From positions 1-64,000 of the forward strand of contig JBLNBO010000053.1 in the NCBI GenBank assembly GCA_050260055.1: a DNA stretch of 64,000 nucleotides, written 5' to 3'. Below, one piece after another: positions 45,101 through 53,698 of the stretch (the first letter of the stretch is position 1; the number at the start of each line of letters is the position of its first letter). A program made the position numbers and the translations under genes. The DNA is from JBLMYQ01 sp050260055. GTDB taxonomy: Bacteria > Bacillota > Clostridia > Acetivibrionales > UBA4821. A model generated the notes under the pieces. The model was not told where the DNA came from. It saw only the letters and a list, made by a program, of their open reading frames with translations, and searched no databases.

Positions 45101-47057
45101 TACACTGCCACATTTTGAATTAGGGTATAAGAGTGGACTTGAAATCGGAGACTTTGTATTCTCAAGCATAGATATTCAATGCCTTGTTTTCCATTCACTC
45201 TTTGCAGGCCTTGAACTTACAAGCTTAAATAATGACATAATAAAGTATGAGGAACTTGTAGGTAAGCTCAAACAAAAATCTCAGTTAATAATGATTCAGA
45301 TATATCACCAGACACTATTGAATCTTATAGAAGAAGTTGAAGATCCATGCTGTCTTGCCGGTCGTGTTTATGATGAGAATAAGATGTTATCTGTTCATCT
45401 GGAGATGGGTGATAAACCGGGATATATATCATCCTGCTTTCAGAAAGTTATGCTTTGCTACTTGTTCTATGATTATGAAAGAGCTGTTGAAACTGCAAAT
45501 AAAGCACTGAAAGATATGAATGCAATTGAAGGTACTATTAAATTTCCAGAATTCTTTCTATATTATTCTTTGTCTCTTCTTGGCCTATATGATAAGGTAA
45601 ACAACAAAAAACAAAAAAGAAGTTTTCTATCGATAGTTGCAAAAAATCAAAAGAAGATGAAAAAATGGGCATTTCATGCACCGATGAATCATGAATATAA
45701 GTATTTGCTGGTCGAGGCTGAACTTGCCAGAGTAAATGGTAATGAATTAAAAGCAATGGAGTTATATGACTCAGCAATTAGTAGTGCTCATGAATATGAA
45801 AATCTCAACGGAGAAGCACTGGCTTATGAGGTAGCTGGCAAGTTTTATTACAATAAGGATAAAGAGATTATTGCACAAACTTATTTATCTGGGGCGTACA
45901 ATGCCTATTATAGATGGGGTGCGGCTAGTAAGGTTAAAGACCTTGAAAAAAGATATAGAAATTTAGTCAGTAGACAGCCAATTAACACTTTGGTCGATAT
46001 TAGTAATGAAACAATAGGGCATACTAACACAATTGCCTCAGAATTGCTTGATTTGAAAACAGTAATGAAACTATTGCAATTATTATCTAGCGAGATTGAC
46101 CTTGCACGTTTAATGAAATCATTCTTAAATATATTAATCAAGAATGTCGGAGCACAAAACGGATTTATAATATTGCAAAAGGAAGATAAAAATTTATATA
46201 TTGAAGCGGAATACACTTCCAATAAAGAGATTGAAATTCTTACATCTGAAAGAATTGATAATAGCGAAAAGCTTTCGAAGACAATAGTTAATTACGTAAA
46301 TAAAACCAATGAACAAGTAGTTCTAAATAACGCACTTTATGAAGGTATGTTTACAAATGACCCATATATAGTAAATAAGAAAGTGAAATCGCTTCTATGT
46401 GCTCCAATAATACATAAGAAGAAGGCTTCCGGGGTTATTTACTTGGAGAATAATCTTATGACATATGCTTTTATGCCTGAAAGATTAGAGCTTGTAAAAA
46501 TATTGCTATCGCAGGCGGCAATTTCTATGGAAAATGCAAGATTATACAGTATGGCAACTACTGATATGATGACCGGGTTAGTAAATAATACTCACTTTAA
46601 CAATATTCTTGAAAAACATATTAAAGAATTCCATGAAGGGAAGGATAATCTTGCGCTTTTGATGTTGGATATAGACCATTTTAAAGAATTTAATGATAAT
46701 TATGGACATCAAGCAGGTGATATTATTGTAAAAAGTGTTGCACAGGTAATTAAATCAACCTGTTGTAGTATAGGTACATGTGCAAGGTATGGTGGAGAAG
46801 AATTTGCAGTTATTCTTCCTAGCAATGACCTTAATGAAGCTTATGAAATAGCTGAGGAAATTAGAGAAGGAATTGCTAATATTAAAATTAATTATAATGA
46901 TAATGAATTAAGGGTAACTATAAGTATTGGAGTTGCAAGTATTCCAGAAAATAAATTACCGGGTATAACTAAAGAAGAACTCATAAAGGCAGCAGATACT
47001 GCTTTATACAAATCAAAGGATGCAGGAAGAAATAAGGTAACAATTTACTCTGAATAG
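42138..47057 (+). CDS. Giant signalling protein: Ser/Thr kinase - AAA/STAND ATPase - TPR-like - GAF - GGDEF
   Basis: 1639 residues. Residues ~5-270 are a Hanks-type kinase with catalytic Asp in HKDIKPHN (~128), DFG and SPEQTGR; the glycine-rich loop is degenerate (YETSKSVVYRG). Residues ~295-660 are a STAND-type ATPase with Walker A GQPGIGKS (~331) and Walker B LFLDDLQWAD. Residues ~660-1270 are helical repeats. Residues ~1300-1460 are GAF and ~1475-1639 a GGDEF domain with an intact YGGEEF and no RxxD inhibition site. Most relatives with this N-terminus end in a histidine kinase, so an output making c-di-GMP is notable. ATG 42138 follows GGAGG by 5 bases; an ATG at 42126 overlaps that site. 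Confidence 0.9.
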   Translation: MEKIFDYIILEKIYETSKSVVYRGKKEGQEQTNIIKVLISNYPTLSEIARFKQECEIIKSLDIDGIVKIYEMVEQDNKFALVQEDFNGISLKDYLKNNKIDIKTFLKIAIKISEIIGIIHRKNIIHKDIKPHNIIINLEDDLIKITDFGIAEELTHKNKELYNPDVIEGTLPYMSPEQTGRINRPVDYRTDLYSLGITFYEMLTGELPFKSNDPIEFVHSHIAKMPVSPKEINPSIPKVISDIVLKLISKNSEERYQNSFGLEFDLKECLMQLEEKNQIDDFELAKNDISMKFNMPQNIFGRDEEIKTLLSAFEKVSSSDGTATEIMMVCGQPGIGKSMLVNEIHKPIVAKRGYFICGKYDQFRRDVPYSSIIQAFQGLINQILVESDEKIELWREKILCALGNNGKIITDVIPNVRLIIGEQPEVPVLGPEQSQNRFNLVFKNFVSVFTSAEHPIALFLDDLQWADYASLMLIKTIIAEADIKHFFFIGAYRDNEVSMSHPLMIMLEEIKKQGINIDTIQIASLKVDSVNQLVANFLRCNEKESLELAEIIYKKTNGNPFFVNQFLKTLYEEHLIELNQTSGWVWDIAKINTLQVTDNVVQMMAEKINKLPKDTQEILKICACIGNRFDLETLSTVVNKTIDETLAALTLAVQEGLICLCVDLYKFYHDRIHEAAYSLIPDEEKAKKHYAIGNLTLSNTPEADLIDKILYIVDQLNAGKSEINSEEEKYKLAKLNLLAGTKAKSSTAYLSALNYLRIGIDSVGDECWEKDYQLARLLHEEAAEAAFLSTDFDEMEKFSEVVIKRAKTATDKVKIYVIKMNLCMAQNQPSKGVEAGYEILGLLGIKMPKKASGIKLLSEIIKVKKMLKGKKPEDIINLPEMTDPYYLSVIKIISLLLTAAYYSAPKLLALIDLEAVKIIIKHGNTFCSPYIFSTYGVLLFRIGKIDQSYEFGKIGMALLEKMDVKDQKAKTIMTVNTFIRHWKEHNRNTLPHFELGYKSGLEIGDFVFSSIDIQCLVFHSLFAGLELTSLNNDIIKYEELVGKLKQKSQLIMIQIYHQTLLNLIEEVEDPCCLAGRVYDENKMLSVHLEMGDKPGYISSCFQKVMLCYLFYDYERAVETANKALKDMNAIEGTIKFPEFFLYYSLSLLGLYDKVNNKKQKRSFLSIVAKNQKKMKKWAFHAPMNHEYKYLLVEAELARVNGNELKAMELYDSAISSAHEYENLNGEALAYEVAGKFYYNKDKEIIAQTYLSGAYNAYYRWGAASKVKDLEKRYRNLVSRQPINTLVDISNETIGHTNTIASELLDLKTVMKLLQLLSSEIDLARLMKSFLNILIKNVGAQNGFIILQKEDKNLYIEAEYTSNKEIEILTSERIDNSEKLSKTIVNYVNKTNEQVVLNNALYEGMFTNDPYIVNKKVKSLLCAPIIHKKKASGVIYLENNLMTYAFMPERLELVKILLSQAAISMENARLYSMATTDMMTGLVNNTHFNNILEKHIKEFHEGKDNLALLMLDIDHFKEFNDNYGHQAGDIIVKSVAQVIKSTCCSIGTCARYGGEEFAVILPSNDLNEAYEIAEEIREGIANIKINYNDNELRVTISIGVASIPENKLPGITKEELIKAADTALYKSKDAGRNKVTIYSE

Positions 47058-47077
47058 AAAAGAAAATTCAAAATAAA

Positions 47078-47115
47078 TAAAAAGGCAAAGCCTATTGGTT
47101 TTGTCTTTTTTTATT
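47078..47115 (+). terminator. Intrinsic terminator after the kinase-GGDEF gene
   Basis: AAAAGGCAAAGCC / GGTTTTGTCTTTT stem using several G-U pairs, with a T-run. Confidence 0.75.
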
Positions 47116-47182
47116 TGTGAGTATTTTAAAATAGATATATTTGTCAATAATATTATTAAAGATATAATCGGAGGGCTTAATT

Positions 47183-47845
47183 ATGGAACTTCCAAGGTTT
47201 AATAGGCTGCCTGAGCATATTGGGGTCATACCTGATGGCAATAGAAGATGGGCGCAAAGTAATGGCTTTGAAAAGCATGAAGGTTATGACCATGGCTTAG
47301 ATCCTGGATTTGAGCTATATAAGATTTGTGCTGGATTAGGAATAAAAGAGTTAACCTTTTATGGATTTACGCAGGATAATACAAAAAGGCCTACAGTCCA
47401 AAAAGAGGCATTCCAGAAAGCTTGCGTTGATGCAGTGATGCGGCTTTCAGAAATGGATGCTGATTTATTGGTAATAGGAGATTCGGACTCAAAGTGCTTT
47501 CCAAAGGAACTACAGCAATTTACTACGAGGACAAGGTTTGGCAAAGGACTTGTAAAGGTTAATTTTCTTGTTAATTATGGCTGGAATTGGGATCTTGCAG
47601 CGGCCTATGATAGAAGGACCAAAGAAAGCAATAGAATCTTCAATTATATTGCATCTGCTGATATTTCCAGAATTGACCTTATTATTCGCTGGGGAGGCAG
47701 GAGAAGGTTAAGCGGTTTTCTCCCTGTTCAAACAATTTATGCGGATTTTTTTATTCTGGATGATATGTGGCCGGATTTTAAGCCTGAACAGTTTTATAGA
47801 GCTTTAGATTGGTACCAAGATCAGGATATAACCTTAGGCGGATAG
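47183..47845 (+). CDS. Atypical cis-prenyltransferase (UppS-like)
   Basis: 220 residues, shorter than standard UppS (~245). PDGNRRWA retains the catalytic Asp and the substrate Arg/Trp motif, and the C-terminal block IRWGGRRRLSGFLPVQ... with DMWPDF aligns with UppS RTGGxxRxSNFL...LWPDF. The FSTENW block is altered to FTQDNTKRP. It may make a polyprenyl diphosphate for a special purpose (e.g. a surface polysaccharide) and not be the essential undecaprenyl synthase, which would be expected beside cdsA/frr elsewhere. CGGAGG is 9 bases before the ATG. Monocistronic. Confidence 0.75.
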   Translation: MELPRFNRLPEHIGVIPDGNRRWAQSNGFEKHEGYDHGLDPGFELYKICAGLGIKELTFYGFTQDNTKRPTVQKEAFQKACVDAVMRLSEMDADLLVIGDSDSKCFPKELQQFTTRTRFGKGLVKVNFLVNYGWNWDLAAAYDRRTKESNRIFNYIASADISRIDLIIRWGGRRRLSGFLPVQTIYADFFILDDMWPDFKPEQFYRALDWYQDQDITLGG

Positions 47846-47947
47846 GAAGAGGACCAAGTTGTTTGTTGATAATTAACATAAAAGATTTTTAGTAACTTCT
47901 ATTATGTAATCTTCATATTATAAATTAAAAACATATGGAGGTTTATA

Positions 47948-48373
47948 ATGTATCAATATCAGGATTTCAGAAATGCACCATCAATGTATATGATGGGAAT
48001 GCCTCAACAATATTATCCTATGATTCAAATGCCGAATCAGCAGATGGAGATGATGTACCCAAAGGTTTATCATATGGTCAATGATGCAGTAAAACATCAA
48101 TGCGATATGATGGAAATGAATTATGGACCAATGCATACTCCAACAAATGATGAGGTGGAGTCTATGACTGATAATATTCATAACAATTTAGGTCCGCAAG
48201 TTGAAGATATGGATGAATATAAGGAAGATATGCAACAAGATATGCAACAAGAAAGACAATTCGGACACGGCGGAAGAAGGTTACTTAGGGATTTAATAAA
48301 AATATTTTTAATTAGAGAACTTCTTAGAAGAAGACAAGGACATGGAATGCATTTTGGAAGTTTTGGGTATTAG
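47948..48373 (+). CDS. Small Met/Gln-rich protein, possibly spore-coat related
   Basis: 141 residues, rich in Met, Gln and Tyr (MYMMGMPQQYYPMIQMP). A middle segment, YPKVYHMVNDAVKHQCDMM, is followed by a Gln/Asp run and a basic C-terminus (RELLRRRQGHG). Composition and size resemble small clostridial spore or exosporium proteins, but I recognise no family. GGAGG lies 8 bases upstream of the ATG, and terminators bound it downstream. Confidence 0.65.
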   Translation: MYQYQDFRNAPSMYMMGMPQQYYPMIQMPNQQMEMMYPKVYHMVNDAVKHQCDMMEMNYGPMHTPTNDEVESMTDNIHNNLGPQVEDMDEYKEDMQQDMQQERQFGHGGRRLLRDLIKIFLIRELLRRRQGHGMHFGSFGY

Positions 48374-48377
48374 GCTT

Positions 48378-48425
48378 AAAAAAATAGTAGAATGAAATAT
48401 TTATTTCATTCTACTATTTTTTATT
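48378..48425. terminator. Bidirectional terminator
   Basis: Near-perfect stem AAAAATAGTAGAATGAAATA / TATTTCATTCTACTATTTTT shared by convergent genes. Confidence 0.9.
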
Positions 48426-48600
48426 ACTTTCTTCTTTGATGTGATGTGTAACTTGAGCATAATGTTTCATCATAAGGCGCACCGCTGTCAGATTTTGCAG
48501 AAGGGCTGATTTGAATAGAATCAAGATTACATACATTTTTCCCTTTTTCGTTGTATTCACAGCTCTTAACTGAACAAAGAATTTGTTGGCACTTTTCCAT
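48424..48600 (-). CDS. DUF1540-type cysteine-rich small protein
   Basis: 58 residues from the ATG at 48600, which has GGAGG 8 bases upstream. A longer frame from 48642 would start upstream of that site. Cysteines at 4, 9, 14, 24 and 48 with CSVKSCEYNEKGKNVC and the C-terminal TLCSSY match DUF1540, a likely metal-binding module found in clostridial sporulation-associated proteins. Role unknown. Confidence 0.8.
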   Translation of the reverse strand: MEKCQQILCSVKSCEYNEKGKNVCNLDSIQISPSAKSDSGAPYDETLCSSYTSHQRRK

Positions 48601-48768
48601 AATACTAGCCTCCTTGTTTTGATGTATTAATAGTATCTGCAATTTTTTGATTCTATAAAAATGAATTTATTACTAAAGATTTAAAATAAATTAATTAATA
48701 AAAATAAATAATAAAGTTTTGAAAAAACGTACATACTATTCCCAGATATATGAAATGGAGGTAATAGT

Positions 48769-49512
48769 ATGTTAAAAAAGTTTTCATACAAAATTATAGG
48801 TTTATTAATAACTATAGCCATAATTTTTGCCGTTATAACTCAAATTAATAAAAGCAACGCAGAAATGGAGAAATATAAAAACGTTGATTTTAAAGCTGTT
48901 CAAGTAATTGTAGATATTTTGAATGTACGTGTTGGACCAGGAACAAATTATTCAATTATTAATAGAGTTTTTCAAAATGACATATTAAGAGTTTATGCAG
49001 AAATAAATGGATGGTATTTAGTTCAAACAATAGATAACTATTTCGGCTTGATAAAAAGTGATTTTGTAAAACGTTATAACGGAAACATTACATCTAGTAA
49101 TAATGTAAATTCAAAAACAAATTCATCTTTATTTAAAATGGAACAGGAACTTAATACGTTGATTAATCAGGAAAGAAAAAAGGCTGGTGTAAAAGCACTA
49201 AAATTGGATGAAAATATTAGCAAAATAGCAAGAACAAGAGCAAAGGATATGGTGTCTAACAATTACTTTTCTCATACATCTTCGAAATATGGTTCGGTTT
49301 TTGACATGCTAAAGAACAACAAAATAAAATATAAAATAGTAGGCGAAAACATTGCTGGAAGTGCAGATATAAAGCAGACATTAAAAGCATGGCTGAAAAC
49401 TGATTCTCATAAGAAAAATATATTAAATAAGAATTATAATTATACTGGAATAGGAATAGCAAAAAGCAAGGATTATGGGTTGATAATTGTTCAGGATTTT
49501 ATTGGAAGATAA
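48769..49512 (+). CDS. Secreted SH3b-CAP domain protein
   Basis: 247 residues. A signal or anchor helix (~9-30) is followed by a bacterial SH3 domain (~45-100; ILNVRVGPGTNYSII) and a CAP/SCP-like domain (~120-247; LINQERKKAGVKALKLD, YFSHTSS, GENIAGS, SDSHKKNILN). The SH3b probably binds peptidoglycan. Clostridial CAP proteins are linked to spore-coat or wall functions. GGAGG is 7 bases upstream of the ATG. Confidence 0.88.
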   Translation: MLKKFSYKIIGLLITIAIIFAVITQINKSNAEMEKYKNVDFKAVQVIVDILNVRVGPGTNYSIINRVFQNDILRVYAEINGWYLVQTIDNYFGLIKSDFVKRYNGNITSSNNVNSKTNSSLFKMEQELNTLINQERKKAGVKALKLDENISKIARTRAKDMVSNNYFSHTSSKYGSVFDMLKNNKIKYKIVGENIAGSADIKQTLKAWLKTDSHKKNILNKNYNYTGIGIAKSKDYGLIIVQDFIGR

Positions 49513-49705
49513 TAATCAATAAGTAAAAATTGAGCTTTTAAAAAAATAATAATTATGATAAGATTGATAATATATTGGCTAAGTATAAATATTAAAATTG
49601 ATTAAGAGCTGAATGCTTTTAATAGGAGTCTGTACAAAATTTGAGATTGCTGAGTTTTAAACTCAAATAATTTTAAAAAAAAGGATAGAAAGGGGAAAAT
49701 TAAAG

Positions 49706-50368
49706 ATGATTAGTACATGCGGAAAAAAATACAAAAGCGATAATAAAATTGAACAGGAGATACTAAGAAATGCAAGAACAGTAATTAATACGCGGTGTAT
49801 GATCGGTAGTATTTGCGTATCGGATAACAGCAACTGGATGATGATTTGGAATGGTCTGACTAATAGGCTGCAGCAAATTGATGAAGTACTATTTCTTGAA
49901 GTAAAGGAAGCGCTTCGACAGATATATCTGGAAAATGTCGAACCATTCCCACACTATAAAGATAGAGTACTGGCTGAGATGTTTCTAATAATAGAAAGAA
50001 AAATGTCTGTAATAGAAGTAGCCGGCAAAATTGGAATTTCCCAGTTTACTGTGTATAATGATATAAATGTAATAGCAAAATATATCGATACACAAATGAG
50101 ATTAGAAGCGAAAGAAGTTTTAAAAACTCTGAGGAATCAAGATATACAAAGTGCAAATGAAAATGATTGCTTAAATACTATCAGAAAGCAATCAAAAGAA
50201 GAGTGTGCTCAGGTGGCTGCAAGTAAGATGAGACGAAAAGATAGATTTTACAGCATTATGGACAATTTTGCTTATTATTACGATGATCCATATAATCCGG
50301 ATTTGAATCCATTAACAAGGTTTGACGTGGATTTATATGGAAGCTGCAATGTTAGAATAATATGTTAA
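49706..50368 (+). CDS. Uncharacterised protein with HTH segment resembling SpoIIID
   Basis: 220 residues. Residues ~95-135 (KMSVIEVAGKIGISQFTVYND) form a helix-turn-helix like that of SpoIIID or sigma-factor region 4. The flanking parts have no family I know: an N-terminal helical region with two Cys (TRCMIGSICV) and an acidic Tyr-rich C-terminus (NFAYYYDDPYNPDLNP). It could be a sporulation-stage regulator, inferred from the HTH alone. AAAGGGG is 11 bases upstream. It stands alone and ends in a strong terminator. Confidence 0.55.
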   Translation: MISTCGKKYKSDNKIEQEILRNARTVINTRCMIGSICVSDNSNWMMIWNGLTNRLQQIDEVLFLEVKEALRQIYLENVEPFPHYKDRVLAEMFLIIERKMSVIEVAGKIGISQFTVYNDINVIAKYIDTQMRLEAKEVLKTLRNQDIQSANENDCLNTIRKQSKEECAQVAASKMRRKDRFYSIMDNFAYYYDDPYNPDLNPLTRFDVDLYGSCNVRIIC

Positions 50369-50403
50369 AAGAAATCTGGGCTTAGTCCCAGATTTCTTTT
50401 TTG
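50367..50403 (+). terminator. Intrinsic terminator after the HTH-protein gene
   Basis: Stem AAGAAATCTGGG / TCCCAGATTTCTT with a T-run. Confidence 0.9.
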
Positions 50404-50467
50404 CTTATAAACCATTCTTTGATATAATGTTTAGGTAATATATTATTAATAATTTTGGAGAAGATTG

Positions 50468-52231
50468 ATGAAGGTACTGCTTACTACATTGAATTCAAAG
50501 TTTGTTCACTCAAACCTTGCACTTAGGTATTTAAAGGTGTGTCTTGAAAACTATATCAAAAAATGTGAAATAGCTTTAAAAGAATATACTATTAATGATA
50601 ACCTGCAATCAGTTCTTGCATCAATTTATATGATTGAAGCAGATATTTATGCTTTCAGCTGCTACATTTGGAACGTTGAACAAATAATGCAAATCTGCGG
50701 GAATCTAAAAAAAGTAAAGCCAAATGCTATTATTATACTTGGCGGGCCGGAAGTATCTTATGATTCAGCAAAGATAATTAATGATAAGCCATTCATTGAT
50801 TTTGTTATCTCCGGCGAAGGCGAAAAATCATTACCACAACTTGTGTCAAAAATAATTAGCAAAGATATGGAATATCAAGAGATTGACGGCCTATTCTTCA
50901 GAGATTCGGAAGGTAAAGTACAAAACAATCCTACCTTCATAATTGAGGATTTATCAGAGATTCTTTCTCCTTTTCAAAATGATTTGGCAGAATATAAAAA
51001 CAAAGCTGCATATTATGAGAGTTCCAGAGGATGTCCATATAATTGTTCATACTGCCTTTCATCAACAATAAAAGGTGTCAGATACTTTCCCATGGAAAGA
51101 GTTAAAAAAGATTTAAAGAATCTTATTGATGCTGGTGCAATGCAGGTAAAATTTGTTGATAGGACATTCAACAGCTCAAAAGAAAGAGCAATGGAAATCT
51201 GGAAATACATATTAGAAAATAATAAAGATACTATTTTTCATTTCGAGATTGGAGCTCATTTGCTTGACGATGAAATGCTTAAGTTTTTAAGGCATATTCC
51301 AAATGGAATGTTTGAGTTTGAAATCGGGATACAATCGACTAATGAACTCACAATAAATAAAATCAACAGAAATACTGATTTCGAAAAGATTAAAAAAATT
51401 GTAACCATTCTTACCGGATATAATAATATTCATATCCATTTAGACTTGATTGCCGGCCTTCCTCATGAGGATTTTAAAAGCTTTGAAAAGTCTTTTAATG
51501 ATGTCTATTCTTTGAAGCCTCATATGCTTCAGCTTGGATTTTTAAAAATGTTAAAGGGGAGTAAAATTAGGCAAGAGAGTAAAATCTATGGATATGAATT
51601 TACTTCTAATCCACCGTATGAAGTTTTATCCACCAGCTTTCTTTCTTACCAAGAAGTCATTAAAATAAAAAAGATTGAAGAAATGCTTGAGATATATAGT
51701 AATTCAGGCAGATATGAAAATACTTTGGATTATGTAATCAGCAAGTATAATAACTCATTTAAGTTCTTTGAAGAATTGTCTGATTATTGGTATTGCAGAA
51801 ATGATGATTCGAGAAAAATCCCTCAGGAAGAAAATTATGATATTTTATTTGAGTTTCTAATGAATATTCTTCAAAAAGATATTGGGGAAATTAGAGAACT
51901 ACTTAAGCTTGATTTTATATTAAATAACTTTGGGGCAAAAAGCCGGTATTGGATGGTTAGATATGTATTTAATGATATGAAAGCTGAAATTAGAAATATG
52001 TTAAACACCTCTGATTTTATAAAAAAATACTGCCCTCAGTTATTAGAGCTTCAATTACAAGAGAAAATTAAGAGCGTACATTTTGAAATTATTAAAAGAA
52101 GTAATGAAATGTACAGACTGATACTAATTGAAAGAAAACCGAATTCTAGGGGAATAATAAAATCCAGCTTTCAAATAGTAGGAGACGAATATTTAAAAAA
52201 TAAACAAATAAATGAACAGAAAACCAGTTAA
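50468..52231 (+). CDS. B12-binding radical SAM protein with DUF4080 C-terminus
   Basis: 587 residues. Residues ~1-135 are a cobalamin-binding-type Rossmann domain (IILGGPEVSYD and VISGEGE), ~170-370 a radical SAM barrel with CPYNCSYC coordinating the cluster, and ~375-570 a DUF4080-type C-terminal domain. Such proteins methylate or rearrange unactivated carbons; the substrate here is unknown. ATG 50468 is used, as TTTGGAG lies 7 bases upstream; an in-frame TTG immediately precedes it. No peptide or biosynthetic partner is adjacent. Confidence 0.85.
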   Translation: MKVLLTTLNSKFVHSNLALRYLKVCLENYIKKCEIALKEYTINDNLQSVLASIYMIEADIYAFSCYIWNVEQIMQICGNLKKVKPNAIIILGGPEVSYDSAKIINDKPFIDFVISGEGEKSLPQLVSKIISKDMEYQEIDGLFFRDSEGKVQNNPTFIIEDLSEILSPFQNDLAEYKNKAAYYESSRGCPYNCSYCLSSTIKGVRYFPMERVKKDLKNLIDAGAMQVKFVDRTFNSSKERAMEIWKYILENNKDTIFHFEIGAHLLDDEMLKFLRHIPNGMFEFEIGIQSTNELTINKINRNTDFEKIKKIVTILTGYNNIHIHLDLIAGLPHEDFKSFEKSFNDVYSLKPHMLQLGFLKMLKGSKIRQESKIYGYEFTSNPPYEVLSTSFLSYQEVIKIKKIEEMLEIYSNSGRYENTLDYVISKYNNSFKFFEELSDYWYCRNDDSRKIPQEENYDILFEFLMNILQKDIGEIRELLKLDFILNNFGAKSRYWMVRYVFNDMKAEIRNMLNTSDFIKKYCPQLLELQLQEKIKSVHFEIIKRSNEMYRLILIERKPNSRGIIKSSFQIVGDEYLKNKQINEQKTS

Positions 52232-52313
52232 TACTTGTTTGCTAAAAATTAACATAGTAAAATATACCTATAGATAACAAAGAAACAAATTCATAATATT
52301 AAAGGAGCTTATA

Positions 52314-53678
52314 ATGAATCAAGATTATGTAAAAATAATGCTCGACGAAGAAGAAATTCCGAAATGTTGGTATAACATACAAGCAGATATGCCTAACCTT
52401 CCTAAACCACCTATTAATCCTCAAACAAACAAACCTCTTGAGGCAGGTGATTTAGAGCCTATATTTGCAAAAGAATTAATTTCACAGGAATTGACAACTG
52501 AAAGATGGGTAGAGATTCCTGCGGAAGTAAGAAAAATGTTTAGGCAGTGGAGGCCTTCTCCGTTATATAGAGCTAGAAGCCTTGAAAAATTCTTAGATAC
52601 TCCTGCTAAAATATTCTATAAGTACGAAGGAGTTAATGCCAGCGGAAGCCATAAGTTAAACACATCCATACCGCAGGTCTATTATAACAAAATGCAGGGA
52701 GTAAGAAGGCTTGCAACCGAAACAGGCGCAGGACAATGGGGAAGTGCATTAAGTCTTGCATGCAGTCAATTTGGATTAGAATGCACTGTGTATATGGTAA
52801 AAATAAGCTTTACTCAAAAGCCATATAGAAGGTCGTTTATGGAAACCTTTGGCGCAACAGTAATTCCAAGCCCAAGCAACCTTACAGAATCGGGAAGATG
52901 TATTTTATCAAAATATCCTGACTCACTTGGGAGCCTTGGAATTGCAATTAGTGAAGCAGTTGAAGATGCTGCAACCCATGATGATACAAATTACGTTCTT
53001 GGAAGTGTATTAAATCATGTATGTCTTCATCAAACAGTAATTGGAATTGAAGCTAAAAAACAATTGGAAAAGGTTAATGAATATCCAGATATAGTTATCG
53101 GATGCTGTGGCGGAGGAAGTAATTTTGCTGGAATTTCTTTTCCATTCCTTCAAGATAAAATTAATGGTAAAAAATTAAGAGCAATTGCTGTTGAGCCTAG
53201 TGCATGCCCGACATTGACAAGAGGAGAATTTGCTTATGACTTTGCAGATACGGCCAAACTTACTCCGATATTAAGCATGTTTACATTAGGCCATGACTTT
53301 ATGCCTCCAGGTATTCATGCAGGAGGATTAAGATATCATGGAGATTCTCCATTAGTAAGTCAGCTATTTAAAGATAACCTTATTGAAGCTGAATCCTATG
53401 GACAAACTGAAGTTTTCGAAGCGGCGGTCAATTTTGCCAGAACAGAAGGAATTGTACCTGCACCAGAATCAGCTCACGCAATAAAACATGCAATTGTAGA
53501 AGCATTAAAAGCTAAAGAATCAGGCGAAGAAAAGACAATACTGTTCTGTTTATCTGGACATGGCTACTTTGATTTTACTGCATATGAAAACTATTTTACG
53601 GGCAAAATAAGAGATATAAATTATACAGATGAACAAATAAAAGAAGGCTTAAACAATCTTCCAACCATAAATATATAG
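52314..53678 (+). CDS. trpB2: TrpB2-type tryptophan synthase beta chain-like protein
   Basis: 454 residues, the longer TrpB2 subclass (COG1350). PLP Lys lies in NASGSHKLNTS; ETGAGQWGSALS and CCGGGSNFAG bind substrate and PLP phosphate; LSGHGYFD is near the end. It condenses indole (or related nucleophiles) with serine or O-phosphoserine to form tryptophan. There is no trpA or other trp gene nearby, so an indole-salvage or independent role is likely. AAAGGAG is 9 bases upstream of the ATG. The genes behind it (RseC-like, thioredoxin) are closely spaced. Confidence 0.93.
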   Translation: MNQDYVKIMLDEEEIPKCWYNIQADMPNLPKPPINPQTNKPLEAGDLEPIFAKELISQELTTERWVEIPAEVRKMFRQWRPSPLYRARSLEKFLDTPAKIFYKYEGVNASGSHKLNTSIPQVYYNKMQGVRRLATETGAGQWGSALSLACSQFGLECTVYMVKISFTQKPYRRSFMETFGATVIPSPSNLTESGRCILSKYPDSLGSLGIAISEAVEDAATHDDTNYVLGSVLNHVCLHQTVIGIEAKKQLEKVNEYPDIVIGCCGGGSNFAGISFPFLQDKINGKKLRAIAVEPSACPTLTRGEFAYDFADTAKLTPILSMFTLGHDFMPPGIHAGGLRYHGDSPLVSQLFKDNLIEAESYGQTEVFEAAVNFARTEGIVPAPESAHAIKHAIVEALKAKESGEEKTILFCLSGHGYFDFTAYENYFTGKIRDINYTDEQIKEGLNNLPTINI

Positions 53679-53698
53679 ATTAATTGGGGTGTATTTCA

